Source of the DNA: Collinsella tanakaei
GTDB taxonomy: Bacteria; Actinomycetota; Coriobacteriia; Coriobacteriales; Coriobacteriaceae
Direction of reading: 5' to 3'
Assembly (NCBI RefSeq): GCF_016900375.1
Contig: NZ_JACJKB010000003.1
Location: 62,001-126,000, forward strand
DNA length: 64,000 nt
Positions 18,153 through 27,000 of the stretch are shown here, one piece after another. The notes beneath the pieces are model-generated. The model was not told where the DNA came from, did not search any database, and worked only from the letters and a program-made list of their open reading frames with translations. The translations under genes and the position numbers were made by a program. Numbering within the stretch: position 1 is the first letter of the stretch; every line of letters begins with the position of its first letter.

Positions 18153-18797
18153 TTACGCAGCGCCATCCGTGGGAGAATCGACCCAGTGCTCGGGATAACG
18201 CTCCCAATATCCCCGGTAGGTAGAGGCGTCCTTGGCGATGTCGATCTGATACATGCGGAAGACCACGTCGTAGTCCTTGGGCATCCAGTGCTCGCGGTAC
18301 GAATAGCGGCAATCCATCCCGCTAGCGCGCATGACATGACCGCTCGCAGGATTCAGCTCGTCGTGGGTGGCGGTCAGAAACGGAAGGCCCTCCGCGCGCG
18401 CCCGTGCGACCATGGCACGAGCCGCCTCGGAAGCGTAACCGTGCCCCCATGCATCATGCACGTAGGCGTAACCGAAGTCGTGTGCCTCATCGCCGTCGAT
18501 CTGGATGTAGCCGATCAGGCGCGCAGGAGCGCCCGCCGCGTCCTTGAGGCACACCGCGAACTTCAGGTCGAGCGGGCACCCATCTGCGCCCCGCTCCCCC
18601 GCGTCCGCCCTCGCGTAACTGCTCAAAAACGTACGGTCGATAAACGAGCGCGCCTCCTTTTCGTCTGCAGGCGCGAAAAGCGGCAGGAACTTGGAGACCC
18701 GCTCATCGGAAAGCATCTCGAGCAGCGCGGGCGCGTCGTCAACGCTCATGCGCCGCAGTATCAGGCGCGGCGTCTCAATCAGATTGGCATCGTCCAC
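18153..18797 (-). CDS. GNAT family N-acetyltransferase
   Basis: Acetyltransferase of the RimJ/RimL-like class, 214 aa. The N-terminus RLILRRMSVDDAPALLEM is the typical opening strand-helix, and the acetyl-CoA loop fits the segment GHGYASEAARAM. The likely start is GTG at 18797 with GAGGGG seven bases upstream. The substrate is unknown. It follows the Bax-inhibitor-like gene on the same strand, separated by 48 bases that are filled by a copy of the dispersed 33-bp palindrome. Confidence 0.85.
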   Translation of the reverse strand: MDDANLIETPRLILRRMSVDDAPALLEMLSDERVSKFLPLFAPADEKEARSFIDRTFLSSYARADAGERGADGCPLDLKFAVCLKDAAGAPARLIGYIQIDGDEAHDFGYAYVHDAWGHGYASEAARAMVARARAEGLPFLTATHDELNPASGHVMRASGMDCRYSYREHWMPKDYDVVFRMYQIDIAKDASTYRGYWERYPEHWVDSPTDGAA

Positions 18798-18814
18798 GAC
18801 GCGTCCCCTCTTCG

Positions 18815-18845
18815 TGAAAGTTTGGGGCCTGTCCCCAAACTTGCA
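18815..18845. repeat. Dispersed near-palindrome, copy 1
   Basis: AAGTTTGGGG / CCCCAAACTT around a 5-base loop, with outer TGAAAG matching TTGCA imperfectly. It begins one base after the stop of the Bax-inhibitor-like gene. It belongs to the same family as repeats at 38105, 42324 and 48748. Confidence 0.75.
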
Positions 18846-19529
18846 TTAGCGGCGATCGGCGATATCCAGGGCGCGGATGAAGATGTTCATGATGTCCAGG
18901 AACAGGTTGGACGCCATGAAGACCGCGTTGGGCAGCGTGGGCTCCACGACGGAAGCCTGGTACATGTCGTAGCCGATAAACCCGCAGAACACGACGATGA
19001 TGGCGATGTCAAGCCAACTTTGGTCAACCCCCATGAGCGCCATGACGATCTGCGCGAGGCACAGCGCGACAAGCGCCACGACCAGCGCGCCGATGATTCG
19101 CTGGAACACCTTGGGAAACGTCAGGCCAAGGATGCCGAACACGACCGTGATAGCCGCCGTGGCGATGAAGGCAGTATTGATGGTCGGCAGGTCGTACTGG
19201 GCGATCGCGGCCGCGCAGAACAGGCCGAACGTCGTGACGAAGATGGCGTAGCCGATAAGCGAGTGCACCACGGACTGGCGCTTGACCGCACCGGACATGA
19301 GAATGACGCCCACGATCGGGCCGCCGATCAGCAGGATGAGACCGAGCAGGCCGTTCGCGTCGAACCAAGCCATGAACCCGGCATTCGTGACGATGCCGAC
19401 ACCCAAGCCTATGACGCAGAAGCCCAGAAAGATGAGGCCCGCCATGACAAGGTTGAACAGGCGCGCGCTGATGCGGGGTGCGTTCGACTCCATTTGAGTC
19501 GGGATAATCCAACGCTGGAGAGTGTTCAT
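18846..19529 (-). CDS. Bax inhibitor-1 / YccA family membrane protein
   Basis: Seven-helix membrane protein of 227 aa from the BI-1 (TMBIM) family, which in bacteria includes pH-gated calcium leak proteins and YccA, a modulator of FtsH. Hydrophobic helices follow each other from about residue 24 to 222; the last helix region contains the FLDIMNIF segment typical of the family. Located at the end of a minus-strand group with rubredoxin and flavin reductase upstream, but a strong terminator separates them. An AGAGGAGGG site precedes the ATG. Confidence 0.88.
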   Translation of the reverse strand: MNTLQRWIIPTQMESNAPRISARLFNLVMAGLIFLGFCVIGLGVGIVTNAGFMAWFDANGLLGLILLIGGPIVGVILMSGAVKRQSVVHSLIGYAIFVTTFGLFCAAAIAQYDLPTINTAFIATAAITVVFGILGLTFPKVFQRIIGALVVALVALCLAQIVMALMGVDQSWLDIAIIVVFCGFIGYDMYQASVVEPTLPNAVFMASNLFLDIMNIFIRALDIADRR

Positions 19530-19664
19530 GATGCCCTCCTCTCTTACGATGTCTGCATTCTAGCAAAGCAACTTGAGGTCCCCGCCCCCGGGGCGCCTCC
19601 ACGGCACGAACTGTCGCTCGCGGAGCGCGAAATGCCCGCTGCGGAAGCGCGACGCATACGGACT

Positions 19665-19703
19665 GGAAAACAAGAGCGCCCCGACCGCTATGGCCGGGGC
19701 GCC
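19665..19703 (-). terminator. Rubredoxin terminator
   Basis: On the minus strand GGGCGCCCCGGCC pairs with GGTCGGGGCGCTC around ATAGC and is followed by TTGTTTTCC, about 21 bases past the rubredoxin stop. Confidence 0.85.
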
Positions 19704-19724
19704 CTGAATGCTCTTGCGCGTTCG

Positions 19725-19865
19725 CTACTCCTCGACGAGCTCAAACTGATCCGGGCCGACGCCGCAGACGGGGCAGACGTAATCCTCGGGCAGCTCGGGG
19801 GTGTCAACCTCGACCTCGTAGCCGCAAACGACGCACACGAACTTATACTTCTTCTCGTCAGCCAT
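19725..19865 (-). CDS. Rubredoxin (46 residues)
   Basis: Small Fe(Cys)4 electron carrier. The two iron-binding loops are CVVCG at residues 11-15 and CPVCG at 31-35, with the family aromatic residues Tyr, Phe and Tyr in the expected places. It is acidic, as usual, and slightly shorter than typical rubredoxins (about 52 aa). GAAAGGAAG precedes the ATG. The flavin reductase gene lies 141 bases upstream on the same strand. In Moorella-type high-molecular-weight rubredoxins these two modules are fused, so they probably act together as an NAD(P)H- or ferredoxin-fed electron shuttle, for example in oxygen or nitric oxide removal. Confidence 0.93.
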   Translation of the reverse strand: MADEKKYKFVCVVCGYEVEVDTPELPEDYVCPVCGVGPDQFELVEE

Positions 19866-20006
19866 GGTGACTTCCTTTCGTTGGCGATGAACGTACCGCT
19901 AGTATATCCAGCTCGCCGAAATTCTAACCGGCAATTCCGTCTACGGCATATCTTCGCAATTAGGACACATTCTCGATAATAATTCAGACGAGCATCCGCT
20001 CCTGCG

Positions 20007-20510
20007 CTACCCCTGATAGCTCGACGCCTTGGGCGGTGTCTTGCCCTTGAGGGTGGAGTGGTAATAGCTATACGTAAGCGGCTCTTCGTCGGACAGCTTC
20101 TGAGCGTCGACCACATCGCCGATGAACAGCAGGTGCGTGCCGACATCGACGGTCTCGACGACCTTGCAGGCAAAGAGGGCGCATGCGTGCTCGGGCGAAT
20201 AGGGGCTTCCGACCGCGGAGGTCTCGCACCCGTACTTCTCAAACTTGTCGTAGTTCGCGCTCGTGCGGAAGCCGAAGTTACCGATGAACGGCATGTCGGC
20301 TGTCATGTCGATCGCCGTCACCGTGAAAGCGCCGGCGCGGCTGATGGCACCCGTCGTCACGTTGTCCTTATGCACGGCGACCATCAGGCGCGGCGGCTCG
20401 GCGGTCACCTGGGTTGCAGTGTTGATGACGCAGCCCGCCTTCTGCCCATCCGCCTCGGCCGACACGACGTACAGGCCGTAGCTCATCTTGAAAAACGCGG
20501 TCATGTCCAT
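20007..20510 (-). CDS. Flavin reductase domain protein
   Basis: FMN-binding split-barrel protein of the flavin-reductase-like family, 167 aa. Features are the N-terminal MSYGLYVVSA strand, the NTATQVTAEPP loop that binds FMN, and KDN followed by TTGAI. It resembles the flavin domain of high-molecular-weight rubredoxin (Hrb) and flavoredoxin. It precedes the rubredoxin gene, supporting a two-component version. The ATG at 20510 has GAGAGGGGAGCAACCC upstream. Partner diflavin protein (FprA) is not in the window. Confidence 0.85.
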   Translation of the reverse strand: MDMTAFFKMSYGLYVVSAEADGQKAGCVINTATQVTAEPPRLMVAVHKDNVTTGAISRAGAFTVTAIDMTADMPFIGNFGFRTSANYDKFEKYGCETSAVGSPYSPEHACALFACKVVETVDVGTHLLFIGDVVDAQKLSDEEPLTYSYYHSTLKGKTPPKASSYQG

Positions 20511-20997
20511 GGGTTGCTCCCCTCTCGGTACGCGAGCCGATTACGGCCCTGCCCCATACATACCCCCAAAGAAGCCGACGCAATCGTCCTCCGAACGCAC
20601 TCGAGACGATTTGTCGGAAGGGCACCGGACAAATGAGATCTTTCTACGCACGAAACAAGTGCGCGATGAACTGCACTCCCCCGACAATGCAGTTGCGTGG
20701 ATGAAAAGATTGGTTATGTACCGCCATGGAATCATGAGCTATAGGACTCAATAGCATTTTTCATATTGAAGACAATATGAAAAAGTTTTTAGGCTCAAGA
20801 CCTTCCGCACAAGCCCTCCGTATCCGATCGAAAGCAGGCAGTTAGGTACCTCACAGGTACAAAAATACCGATTTCATCCCTGACCGTCGCCGCAAGTGTC
20901 GGCATCGCCTCCGGCACGCCCGATTAAATACCAAAGATCCCGCACGCACCATTTCACCTAGCTCGGCAAAACATCATCCCCCGAGCGCTCACAAGAA
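20511..20997. other. AT-richer intergenic region with one hairpin
   Basis: About 490 bases between divergent-oriented transcription ends and starts. It is clearly AT-richer than its surroundings. A 12-bp perfect hairpin, TTTTTCATATTG / CAATATGAAAAA (20757-20784, 4-base loop), stands in the middle and could end transcription in either direction. Since tmRNA genes often neighbour smpB, I looked for one here; no tRNA-like 3' end or tag-reading frame is visible. An open frame at 20488-20754 plus has no credible start or product. Confidence 0.45.
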
Positions 20998-21019
20998 GGC
21001 ACCCCGCGAACGGGGCGCC
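20998..21019 (-). terminator. Probable smpB terminator
   Basis: GGCGCCCCG TTCG CGGGGTGCC on the minus strand, a 9-bp stem with a TTCG loop, followed by TTCTTGT. It is 28 bases past the smpB stop. Confidence 0.7.
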
Positions 21020-21046
21020 TCGACATCAAGCGAATTCAATTAGCTG

Positions 21047-21517
21047 CTACCGGCTGCGAGCCTTGAGGGCGCGATCGATCTCGCGCTGCATGTCGCGCTT
21101 GGCCATGTCCTCGCGCTTATCGTAGAGCTTCTTGCCGCAACCGAGGCCGAGCGTGAGCTTCACGCGGCCGTTATCGTCGAAGTACAGCTCAAGCGGCACG
21201 AGCGCATAGCCGCGGTTGCGCAGCTTCGCGTCGAGATAATCGATCTGCTTGCGATGAAGCAGCAACTTGCGCCTGCGATCGGGATCGCGGTTGAAGATGG
21301 TGCCGTGGCTGTACGGATGGATATGCACGCCCACAAGCCAGCACTCTCCCCCGCGGATGAGGGCGAAGGTGTCGGTGATCTGGCAGGCGCGCTCGCGCAG
21401 GCTGCGCACCTCGGTGCCCGCGAGCACGACACCGCACTCGAACGTCTCCTCGATGAAGTACTCGTGGTGGGCCGAGCGGTTCTTGGCGATGGTCTTGCGC
21501 TCCTTACGGCTCCGCAT
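21047..21517 (-). CDS. smpB: SsrA-binding protein SmpB
   Basis: RNA-binding protein (156 aa) that delivers tmRNA to stalled ribosomes in trans-translation. The core has the N-terminal NRSAHHEYFIEETFECG segment, GTEVRSLR and the C-terminal KKLYDKREDMAKRD helix that enters the mRNA channel. AAAGGAGG six bases before the ATG at 21517 fixes the start. This start overlaps the end of the upstream TPR gene by 14 bases, so the two are probably translationally coupled. It is the last gene of the ftsE-ftsX-rnr-TPR-smpB group. Confidence 0.95.
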   Translation of the reverse strand: MRSRKERKTIAKNRSAHHEYFIEETFECGVVLAGTEVRSLRERACQITDTFALIRGGECWLVGVHIHPYSHGTIFNRDPDRRRKLLLHRKQIDYLDAKLRNRGYALVPLELYFDDNGRVKLTLGLGCGKKLYDKREDMAKRDMQREIDRALKARSR

Positions 21518-22406
21518 GGCCAGCCTCCTTTTGCTCGTCCGCATCGCCGGCCGCGGCGGCGCGCTCCTCGGCAAGCTCGGCATCGGACTCACGGATGAGC
21601 TTCACGAGCGTACGGCATGCCTCGTCGCCGATCAGGCCGCGTGCGCGAACGGTCAACTGCGTCGCCTCGTTGCGATCGCCCGCTGCAGCCGCATCGGATG
21701 CGCACATGAGCAGGCAGATGGCGACCTCGGCAGAGGGACTCGTCTCCACGCCCTGGGTCGCGAGCTCGCCCAGGGCCTCCTCGTCGGTTGCCTCCTGGGC
21801 CTCGGCGCGCTCGGCCGTCATGCGGCCGACCAGCGCCTGAACGCGACGGTCGGCGGGTGCCAGCTTCTGAGCCAAGCGCATGCAGCCGGTCGCCGCGAGC
21901 GCGTTGTGCGACTCCAGGAAGAACTCGCCCAAATTCGCGTAGGCACGGGCCGCTGAGCGCGCATCGGAAGCGCGCTCGACGACCGAATGGCTCAGCGCCG
22001 CCCATTCCTGGATATTGCCCAGCGCGCGGTAGAGCTCGGCCAAGTCGAGACGATACGAGCAGTTCATGGGGTTCCAGCGGACTGCCTGCGTCAGAGCGTT
22101 GCGGGCGCTGATGTAATCCTCGGTACCGATGTAGACGAACGCCAGCGCGGAGTACAGGCGGTCGAACGGCGCCGGGACCTGCACGAGCTCGCGCGGATCG
22201 CGCTCGACGCGGCGATACGCCAGGCGCTCGAAGGCGTCGGCAAAGCTGAAGTACTGGACGGCGTCGGTCGCCTGACACTCAGCATCGATGTACTCCTCCA
22301 CCTGCTCGACCAGACGCTCGATCATCGGCGCCGCGGTCGACAGGTCGCCGGCAGCAAGATAGCTCTCGGCGTAGGCGATATCGCTTTCGGTAACGGTCAG
22401 CTCCAC
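21504..22406 (-). CDS. TPR-type helical repeat protein, function unknown
   Basis: Soluble 300-residue protein made of helical pairs; the segments around residues 85-115, 118-145 and 150-185 read like three tetratricopeptide repeats (ALAFVYIGTEDYISARNALTQAV is the clearest). The start is GTG at 22406 with GAGGAG five bases upstream. It lies 31 bases after rnr and overlaps smpB, placing it between two RNA quality-control genes. A role as scaffold in that process is a guess from position only. Confidence 0.7.
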   Translation of the reverse strand: MELTVTESDIAYAESYLAAGDLSTAAPMIERLVEQVEEYIDAECQATDAVQYFSFADAFERLAYRRVERDPRELVQVPAPFDRLYSALAFVYIGTEDYISARNALTQAVRWNPMNCSYRLDLAELYRALGNIQEWAALSHSVVERASDARSAARAYANLGEFFLESHNALAATGCMRLAQKLAPADRRVQALVGRMTAERAEAQEATDEEALGELATQGVETSPSAEVAICLLMCASDAAAAGDRNEATQLTVRARGLIGDEACRTLVKLIRESDAELAEERAAAAGDADEQKEAGHAEP

Positions 22407-22437
22407 AAGGGCTCCTCACAATCGTTTATCTGCCGTA

Positions 22438-24564
22438 TCAGTGTAGCGCACGGCTCGCATGGATCAGCTTGAAATCGAGATGGCCCCGCACGGGGTCGGT
22501 GCCGAGCACCTCCACGATCACGCGGGTGCCGAGCGTGATGGTCCGCCCGCTCGCGCTCCCCTGCAGCACGAAGAGGTCCTCGTCGAGATCCCACCACTCA
22601 TCGCCGCCGAGCGCCGACAGCCTCACCAGACCCTCCGCCCCCGTCTCGTCGAGGCGCACGAAGGCGCCCATGGTATCGATCCACGACACCGAGCCGGAGA
22701 AGCGCTCGCCCACGCGCTCCTGATAGTACTGAGCGACCTTGACCTTCTGGGAGGCGTGCGCGGCAGCGTCGGCGATGCGCTCGCGCGTGCTCGCGTGGCG
22801 GCAGAGCTGCGGCAGCACGCGCACGAGCGACGAATCGCCCGAGCCGGTCAGATACGGGGTGCGCTCGCGCGCCGCCGCGCGCCCCAAGCGCTCCTGCGCC
22901 AGCGCGCGCTTGAGCTCACGGTGGACAAGCAGGTCGGGATAGCGACGGATAGGGCTCGTGAAGTGGCAGTACGCGTCGGCACCCAGGGCATAATGCCCCA
23001 GGTTGTGCGGTCGATACACCGCGCGCTGCATGGCGCGCAGCAGCAGCGCGTTTACCAAGGGAGCAAAGCCGCTCGTCCGGCTCGCCTCCACGGCAGCCTC
23101 GATGGCCGCAGGGTCGCCCGCCTTGATGCCCGCTGCTTGCCCACGGTCGATGGCACCGATCTCGCACAGCACCTTCGCCGCACCGGCAAGATCGTCGGGA
23201 GAAGGCGGCTCGTGCACGCGGAAGGCGGCGTCGAGACCGCGATCGGCGAGCCACGACGCCACACACTCGTTGGCAAGCAGCATGGCCTCCTCGATGAGCG
23301 AGGTCGCACGGGTCCGCGCGCGGCACACGATGCGCTCTGGCATGCCGGCATCGTCCAGCAGCGCGTGGACCTCCACCGTGTCGAAGTCGATGGCGCCGCG
23401 CGCATGGCGGATACCGACCCGAAGCTGCGCCAGCGCATCGGCCTCGCGCAGAAAGGCCTTGAGATCGACTTCTGCGCCGCGCGCAGCGGCGCAAGCATCG
23501 AGCGCACGTTTTTCCGCGGCAGCACGGGCACCGTCCGCTGGCTCACCGGCAGCGCCTCCGTCGGCACCATCGTCGTCCAGCAGGACATCGACCGCCTCGT
23601 AATCGAGCCGGATGCGGGAGCGGATGACGCTCGGGAACAGCGAGAAGGATCGCACCCGACCGCGGCGATCGAGCTCCATATCGACCGTCATGGCAAGGCG
23701 GTCCTCATCGGGGCGAAGCGAGCACAGGTCGCACGAAAGCGCCTCGGGAAGCATCGGCAGCACGCGGTCGGCAAGGTACACCGAGGTTGAGCGCCTGCGC
23801 GCCTCGAGGTCGAGCGACGAGTCCCAGGCAACGTAATGCGACACGTCGGCGATGTGCACGCCGAGCTTCCACGTGTCCTTGGGCGTGCGCTCAAGCGAGA
23901 TGGCGTCGTCGAAATCGCGGGCATCGACCGGATCGATGGTCAGAAGGAAACGGTCGCGCAGGTCGCGCCGCAGCGGATCGGCAAGCGCCGCGTCGACATC
24001 GAGCGCAGCCTCGCGCGCCTCGTTCACGGCACCCTCGGGATAGCCGTCCTCCAGGTCGTAGCGCGCCATGATGCAGCGGATGCCAAGGTCGGGGGCATCA
24101 GGTCCACCAAGACGGCGCTCGATGGTAGCCACCCCCGATTCGTAGCGCGAAGGGTAGCTCACGATGCGCGCCGATACGACGTCACCTACGCCCACACCCT
24201 CGCGCGCGGCGGAGGTGTCGCGCGGCAGCACGAAGAAATCCTGCTTCACGCGGCTGTCGAGCGGCCGGATGACACCCAGCGGACCCGTCTGATCGTAGGT
24301 TCCCACAATCGTGGAGGTCGAGCGCGTCAGCGTGCTCTCGACCACGGCGCGCTGGCCTCCGCCCGGACCGCGATGCAGGCTCACGGTTACGGTATCGCCG
24401 TTCATGGCCTCGCGGATACCGCGCTGCGTCAGGCGGAACATGCCCTCAGCCGTCTCCACGAAGGCACCAGCATCGGTCACGCGAACGGTGCCCGTCACCC
24501 GCGCGCTGTGCCGCGAGCGCGTCGGCCCCTTGCGCGGCGCCCTTCCCCTGTGCTTGCGTCCCAT
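22438..24564 (-). CDS. rnr: Ribonuclease R
   Basis: 3'-5' exoribonuclease of the RNB family, 708 aa. N-terminal basic region, then cold-shock/OB domains, the RNB catalytic core with DPVDARDFDDAIS near residues 211-223 supplying the Mg-binding aspartates, and a C-terminal S1 domain (RVGERFSGSVSWIDTMGAF). In E. coli RNase R works with tmRNA-SmpB to degrade faulty messages; its place two genes upstream of smpB fits that link. GGGAGG five bases before the ATG at 24564 decides the start; an upstream ATG at 24684 gives a 40-residue non-homologous extension. Confidence 0.94.
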   Translation of the reverse strand: MGRKHRGRAPRKGPTRSRHSARVTGTVRVTDAGAFVETAEGMFRLTQRGIREAMNGDTVTVSLHRGPGGGQRAVVESTLTRSTSTIVGTYDQTGPLGVIRPLDSRVKQDFFVLPRDTSAAREGVGVGDVVSARIVSYPSRYESGVATIERRLGGPDAPDLGIRCIMARYDLEDGYPEGAVNEAREAALDVDAALADPLRRDLRDRFLLTIDPVDARDFDDAISLERTPKDTWKLGVHIADVSHYVAWDSSLDLEARRRSTSVYLADRVLPMLPEALSCDLCSLRPDEDRLAMTVDMELDRRGRVRSFSLFPSVIRSRIRLDYEAVDVLLDDDGADGGAAGEPADGARAAAEKRALDACAAARGAEVDLKAFLREADALAQLRVGIRHARGAIDFDTVEVHALLDDAGMPERIVCRARTRATSLIEEAMLLANECVASWLADRGLDAAFRVHEPPSPDDLAGAAKVLCEIGAIDRGQAAGIKAGDPAAIEAAVEASRTSGFAPLVNALLLRAMQRAVYRPHNLGHYALGADAYCHFTSPIRRYPDLLVHRELKRALAQERLGRAAARERTPYLTGSGDSSLVRVLPQLCRHASTRERIADAAAHASQKVKVAQYYQERVGERFSGSVSWIDTMGAFVRLDETGAEGLVRLSALGGDEWWDLDEDLFVLQGSASGRTITLGTRVIVEVLGTDPVRGHLDFKLIHASRALH

Positions 24565-24648
24565 GGGACCTCCCTTCTTCTCTCCTGTATACCCAGCGCG
24601 TCGCGCGAAAGCCACCGGATCTGTAGGCGGCGTTGTACATGCGCCCTT

Positions 24649-24685
24649 CATGCAATCGGGCCGCCACGAAGGCGACCCGATCATG
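24649..24685. terminator. Strong hairpin between ftsX and rnr
   Basis: ATCGGGCCGCC / GGCGACCCGAT with outer CATGCA / TGCATG extensions forms a long imperfect stem closed by ACGAA. There is no T-run, so it may be a processing or attenuation structure rather than an intrinsic terminator. Confidence 0.4.
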
Positions 24686-24714
24686 CAAGCAAGCTGTCGT
24701 TTTTGTCGGAGCGG

Positions 24715-25662
24715 CTACACCTTGAGGTAGCGTCCCATGGCGATGGCCGAACCGAACAGACCGATGACGATACCCACGATCACGAGCGCAGCGTATGTCA
24801 TGAGGTACATCTGGATGGGGATGTTGAACGAGATGAAGTTCACCGCATGCTGCAGCGCAGGCATGCCGAGGTTGCGGATGAGCTCCAGCGCGCCGATGGT
24901 GAGCAGCGAACCCAGGATGGCCTGGATGACGCCCTCGGTGATGAACGGCCCGCGGATGAAGCTGTTCGACGCGCCCACGAGGCGCATGATACCGATCTCG
25001 CGGCGGCGCGCGGTGATGGAAAGGCGAATCGTGTTGTTGATGAAGATGAACGCGATGAAGGTGAGCAGCGCCACGAGCACGACGGCGGCGATGCGGATAT
25101 ACGCGGTCACCTGGAACAGGCGGCCGACCTCCTCGCGGCCGTACAGGACGCTCGCGTTCACATCGGCCTCGACGTCGTCGACATCGGGGTCCTCGTCATC
25201 GACGATCTGACGGAAGAGCGAGTCCTCCTTGATGCGCTCGGCGGTGGACTCGACCTGAGAGGGGTCGTCCATCTCGATCACGAACGAGCGGGGCAGCGGG
25301 TTCTCGCCGTCCAGCGCCGCAAGCGTCGCCTCGGCGTTGTTGGAGATGTTGCCGCGATAGTCCTCGAGCGCGTCCTCCTTGGTCTTGAACGTCACGCTGG
25401 CGACGTTCTCCCAGCCCTCGATCTCGTCGCGGAAGGCCTGGATGTCCTCGTCGGTCGCCTCGTCGGAAATGAAGGCGTTGATGGTCACCTGCTGCTCGAC
25501 CGTGCCGATCACCGAGTTGACCAGAGCGGAACCCAAGATGAACAGACCGATGATGAACAGCGACAGGAAGATGGTGATGACCGCGCCAATCGAGGTGCCG
25601 AGGTTGCGGACGAAATGGCTGCCCGCCTCGCGCAGTGAATACCCAAAGTTGCTAGGCACCAT
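24715..25662 (-). CDS. ftsX: Cell division protein FtsX
   Basis: Membrane subunit of the FtsEX complex that controls peptidoglycan hydrolases at the septum, 315 aa. One helix near residues 25-50, an extracellular domain of about 150 residues (the hydrolase-activating loop), then three helices at the C-terminal end: the 4-TM FtsX layout. The ATG at 25662 overlaps the ftsE stop by 11 bases, which implies coupled translation. The RRREIGIMRLVGAS segment is the coupling region that contacts the ATPase. Confidence 0.94.
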   Translation of the reverse strand: MVPSNFGYSLREAGSHFVRNLGTSIGAVITIFLSLFIIGLFILGSALVNSVIGTVEQQVTINAFISDEATDEDIQAFRDEIEGWENVASVTFKTKEDALEDYRGNISNNAEATLAALDGENPLPRSFVIEMDDPSQVESTAERIKEDSLFRQIVDDEDPDVDDVEADVNASVLYGREEVGRLFQVTAYIRIAAVVLVALLTFIAFIFINNTIRLSITARRREIGIMRLVGASNSFIRGPFITEGVIQAILGSLLTIGALELIRNLGMPALQHAVNFISFNIPIQMYLMTYAALVIVGIVIGLFGSAIAMGRYLKV

Positions 25663-26830
25663 AGTTACCGTAGCCTCCCCTCTCCTGGTCGCGAACGATG
25701 TGGCCTGCCTCGAGCGCGATGACGCGACGGTGCATGGAGTCGACCATCTCACGGTCGTGCGTGGCCACGATGACGGTGGTGCCCGTGCGGTTGATGCGCT
25801 CGAGCAGCTTCATGATGCCCAGCGAGATGGCCGGGTCGAGATTGCCGGTGGGCTCGTCGCAGATGAGCAGCGGCGGGCGGTTGACCATGGCGCGCGCCAC
25901 GGCGACGCGCTGCTGCTCGCCGCCGGAGAGCTGATCGGGCATGGAGTCCATCTGGTCGGCCAGGCCGACGAGGCGCAGCACCTCGGGAACCTGGCTGCGG
26001 ATGACGGCCTTGGGCTTGCCGATGCACTCGAGCGCGAACGCGACGTTCTCGAACGCGGTCTTGTTGGGCAGCAGGCGGAAGTCCTGGAACACCGCACCGA
26101 TCTGGCGGCGCAGGAACGGGACCTTGCGGTTCTTGATGCGCATGAGGTCCTGGCCCGCAACGAGAATGCGGCCCGAGGTGGGCTTGACGTCGCGGATCAT
26201 CGTGGAGAGCAGCGTGGTCTTACCCGAACCGGAATGGCCGACGAGGAAGACGAACTCACCCGGATAGATCTCGAGGTTGACGTCGTCGAGCGCGGGCTTG
26301 TTGGGCTGCGCAGGATAGATCTTGGTCACGTGCTCCATGAGAATGACCGGCTCGACGCCGGCGTCGCGCGCCATCTTCTTGCGCGATTCCTGCACCGGGG
26401 CGAACACCGAGGTGAAGTCGGGGCTCGCGAGCGCCGCGTCGACGTCGGCGATCTGGCGCTGCTCGGAAGCGTCGGTGGAGGGAACGGCGGGACCTGCCTG
26501 CGTCATGAACACCTCGGGTGCAGCCGGATCGGCCGGCGAGGGCACGTTGATGGCGGGCGCGGCAGGCGCGGGGTCATCGGCCTGGGACGACACCGCGGCG
26601 GCGAGCGGCGAGCTCGGGACCTCTACCTGGGGCATATCCTCCACAGAGGGGACATATGCGAACGGATCGGGTGCACCCGCCTGCGGGGCGGTCGCCTCGG
26701 TAGCCTGCGCGCCAAGATCGCCCGGAACGACTTCGGGCATCGGCGTTGAGCTGCTGGCATCCATCTGGTCCAGCGCGGGCGCCTGCTGCGCCGCCTGCTC
26801 GTCACCGGGCTTACGGAAGTGGTTACCCAC
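25652..26830 (-). CDS. ftsE: Cell division ATP-binding protein FtsE with long N-terminal extension
   Basis: ABC ATPase partner of FtsX, 392 aa, against about 225 aa for ordinary FtsE. The ABC domain starts near residue 161 (VILMEHVTKIY), with Walker A GHSGSGKTT at 198-206, signature LSGGEQQRVAVARA and Walker B LLICDEPTGNLD. The first 160 residues are Pro/Ala/Ser/Asp-rich, probably disordered, with no predicted helix bundle. The GTG at 26830 is chosen from an AAGGAG site seven bases upstream; it keeps the extension, because no good start lies next to the ABC domain (an in-frame ATG near residue 153 has no clear site). Confidence 0.9.
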   Translation of the reverse strand: MGNHFRKPGDEQAAQQAPALDQMDASSSTPMPEVVPGDLGAQATEATAPQAGAPDPFAYVPSVEDMPQVEVPSSPLAAAVSSQADDPAPAAPAINVPSPADPAAPEVFMTQAGPAVPSTDASEQRQIADVDAALASPDFTSVFAPVQESRKKMARDAGVEPVILMEHVTKIYPAQPNKPALDDVNLEIYPGEFVFLVGHSGSGKTTLLSTMIRDVKPTSGRILVAGQDLMRIKNRKVPFLRRQIGAVFQDFRLLPNKTAFENVAFALECIGKPKAVIRSQVPEVLRLVGLADQMDSMPDQLSGGEQQRVAVARAMVNRPPLLICDEPTGNLDPAISLGIMKLLERINRTGTTVIVATHDREMVDSMHRRVIALEAGHIVRDQERGGYGNYGA

Positions 26831-27000
26831 TAGAAGCTCCTTCGTGTCGTGCGATTGAACTACATATACGTCCACGTATTTTAACAGCCGTAGCCGATAT
26901 GCACAGAAGAAGCACGGAACGGGCAGGAACGGGCCGCCGCGCGCGGTTCCCAAGACGCGAGCGGCGTACCCTGCTATCGCAGAGCGCCTGATGCGAGTAG

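Noticed and set aside
20488-20754. An 88-residue plus-strand ORF upstream of the flavin reductase
   Set aside because: It begins inside the flavin reductase gene on the opposite strand, has no site and no recognisable motif.
20511-21046. A tmRNA gene next to smpB
   Set aside because: tmRNA is often adjacent to smpB, but no tRNA-like acceptor end, no TPsiC-like GGTTCGA motif and no tag frame ending in LAA-type residues was found on either strand of this gap.
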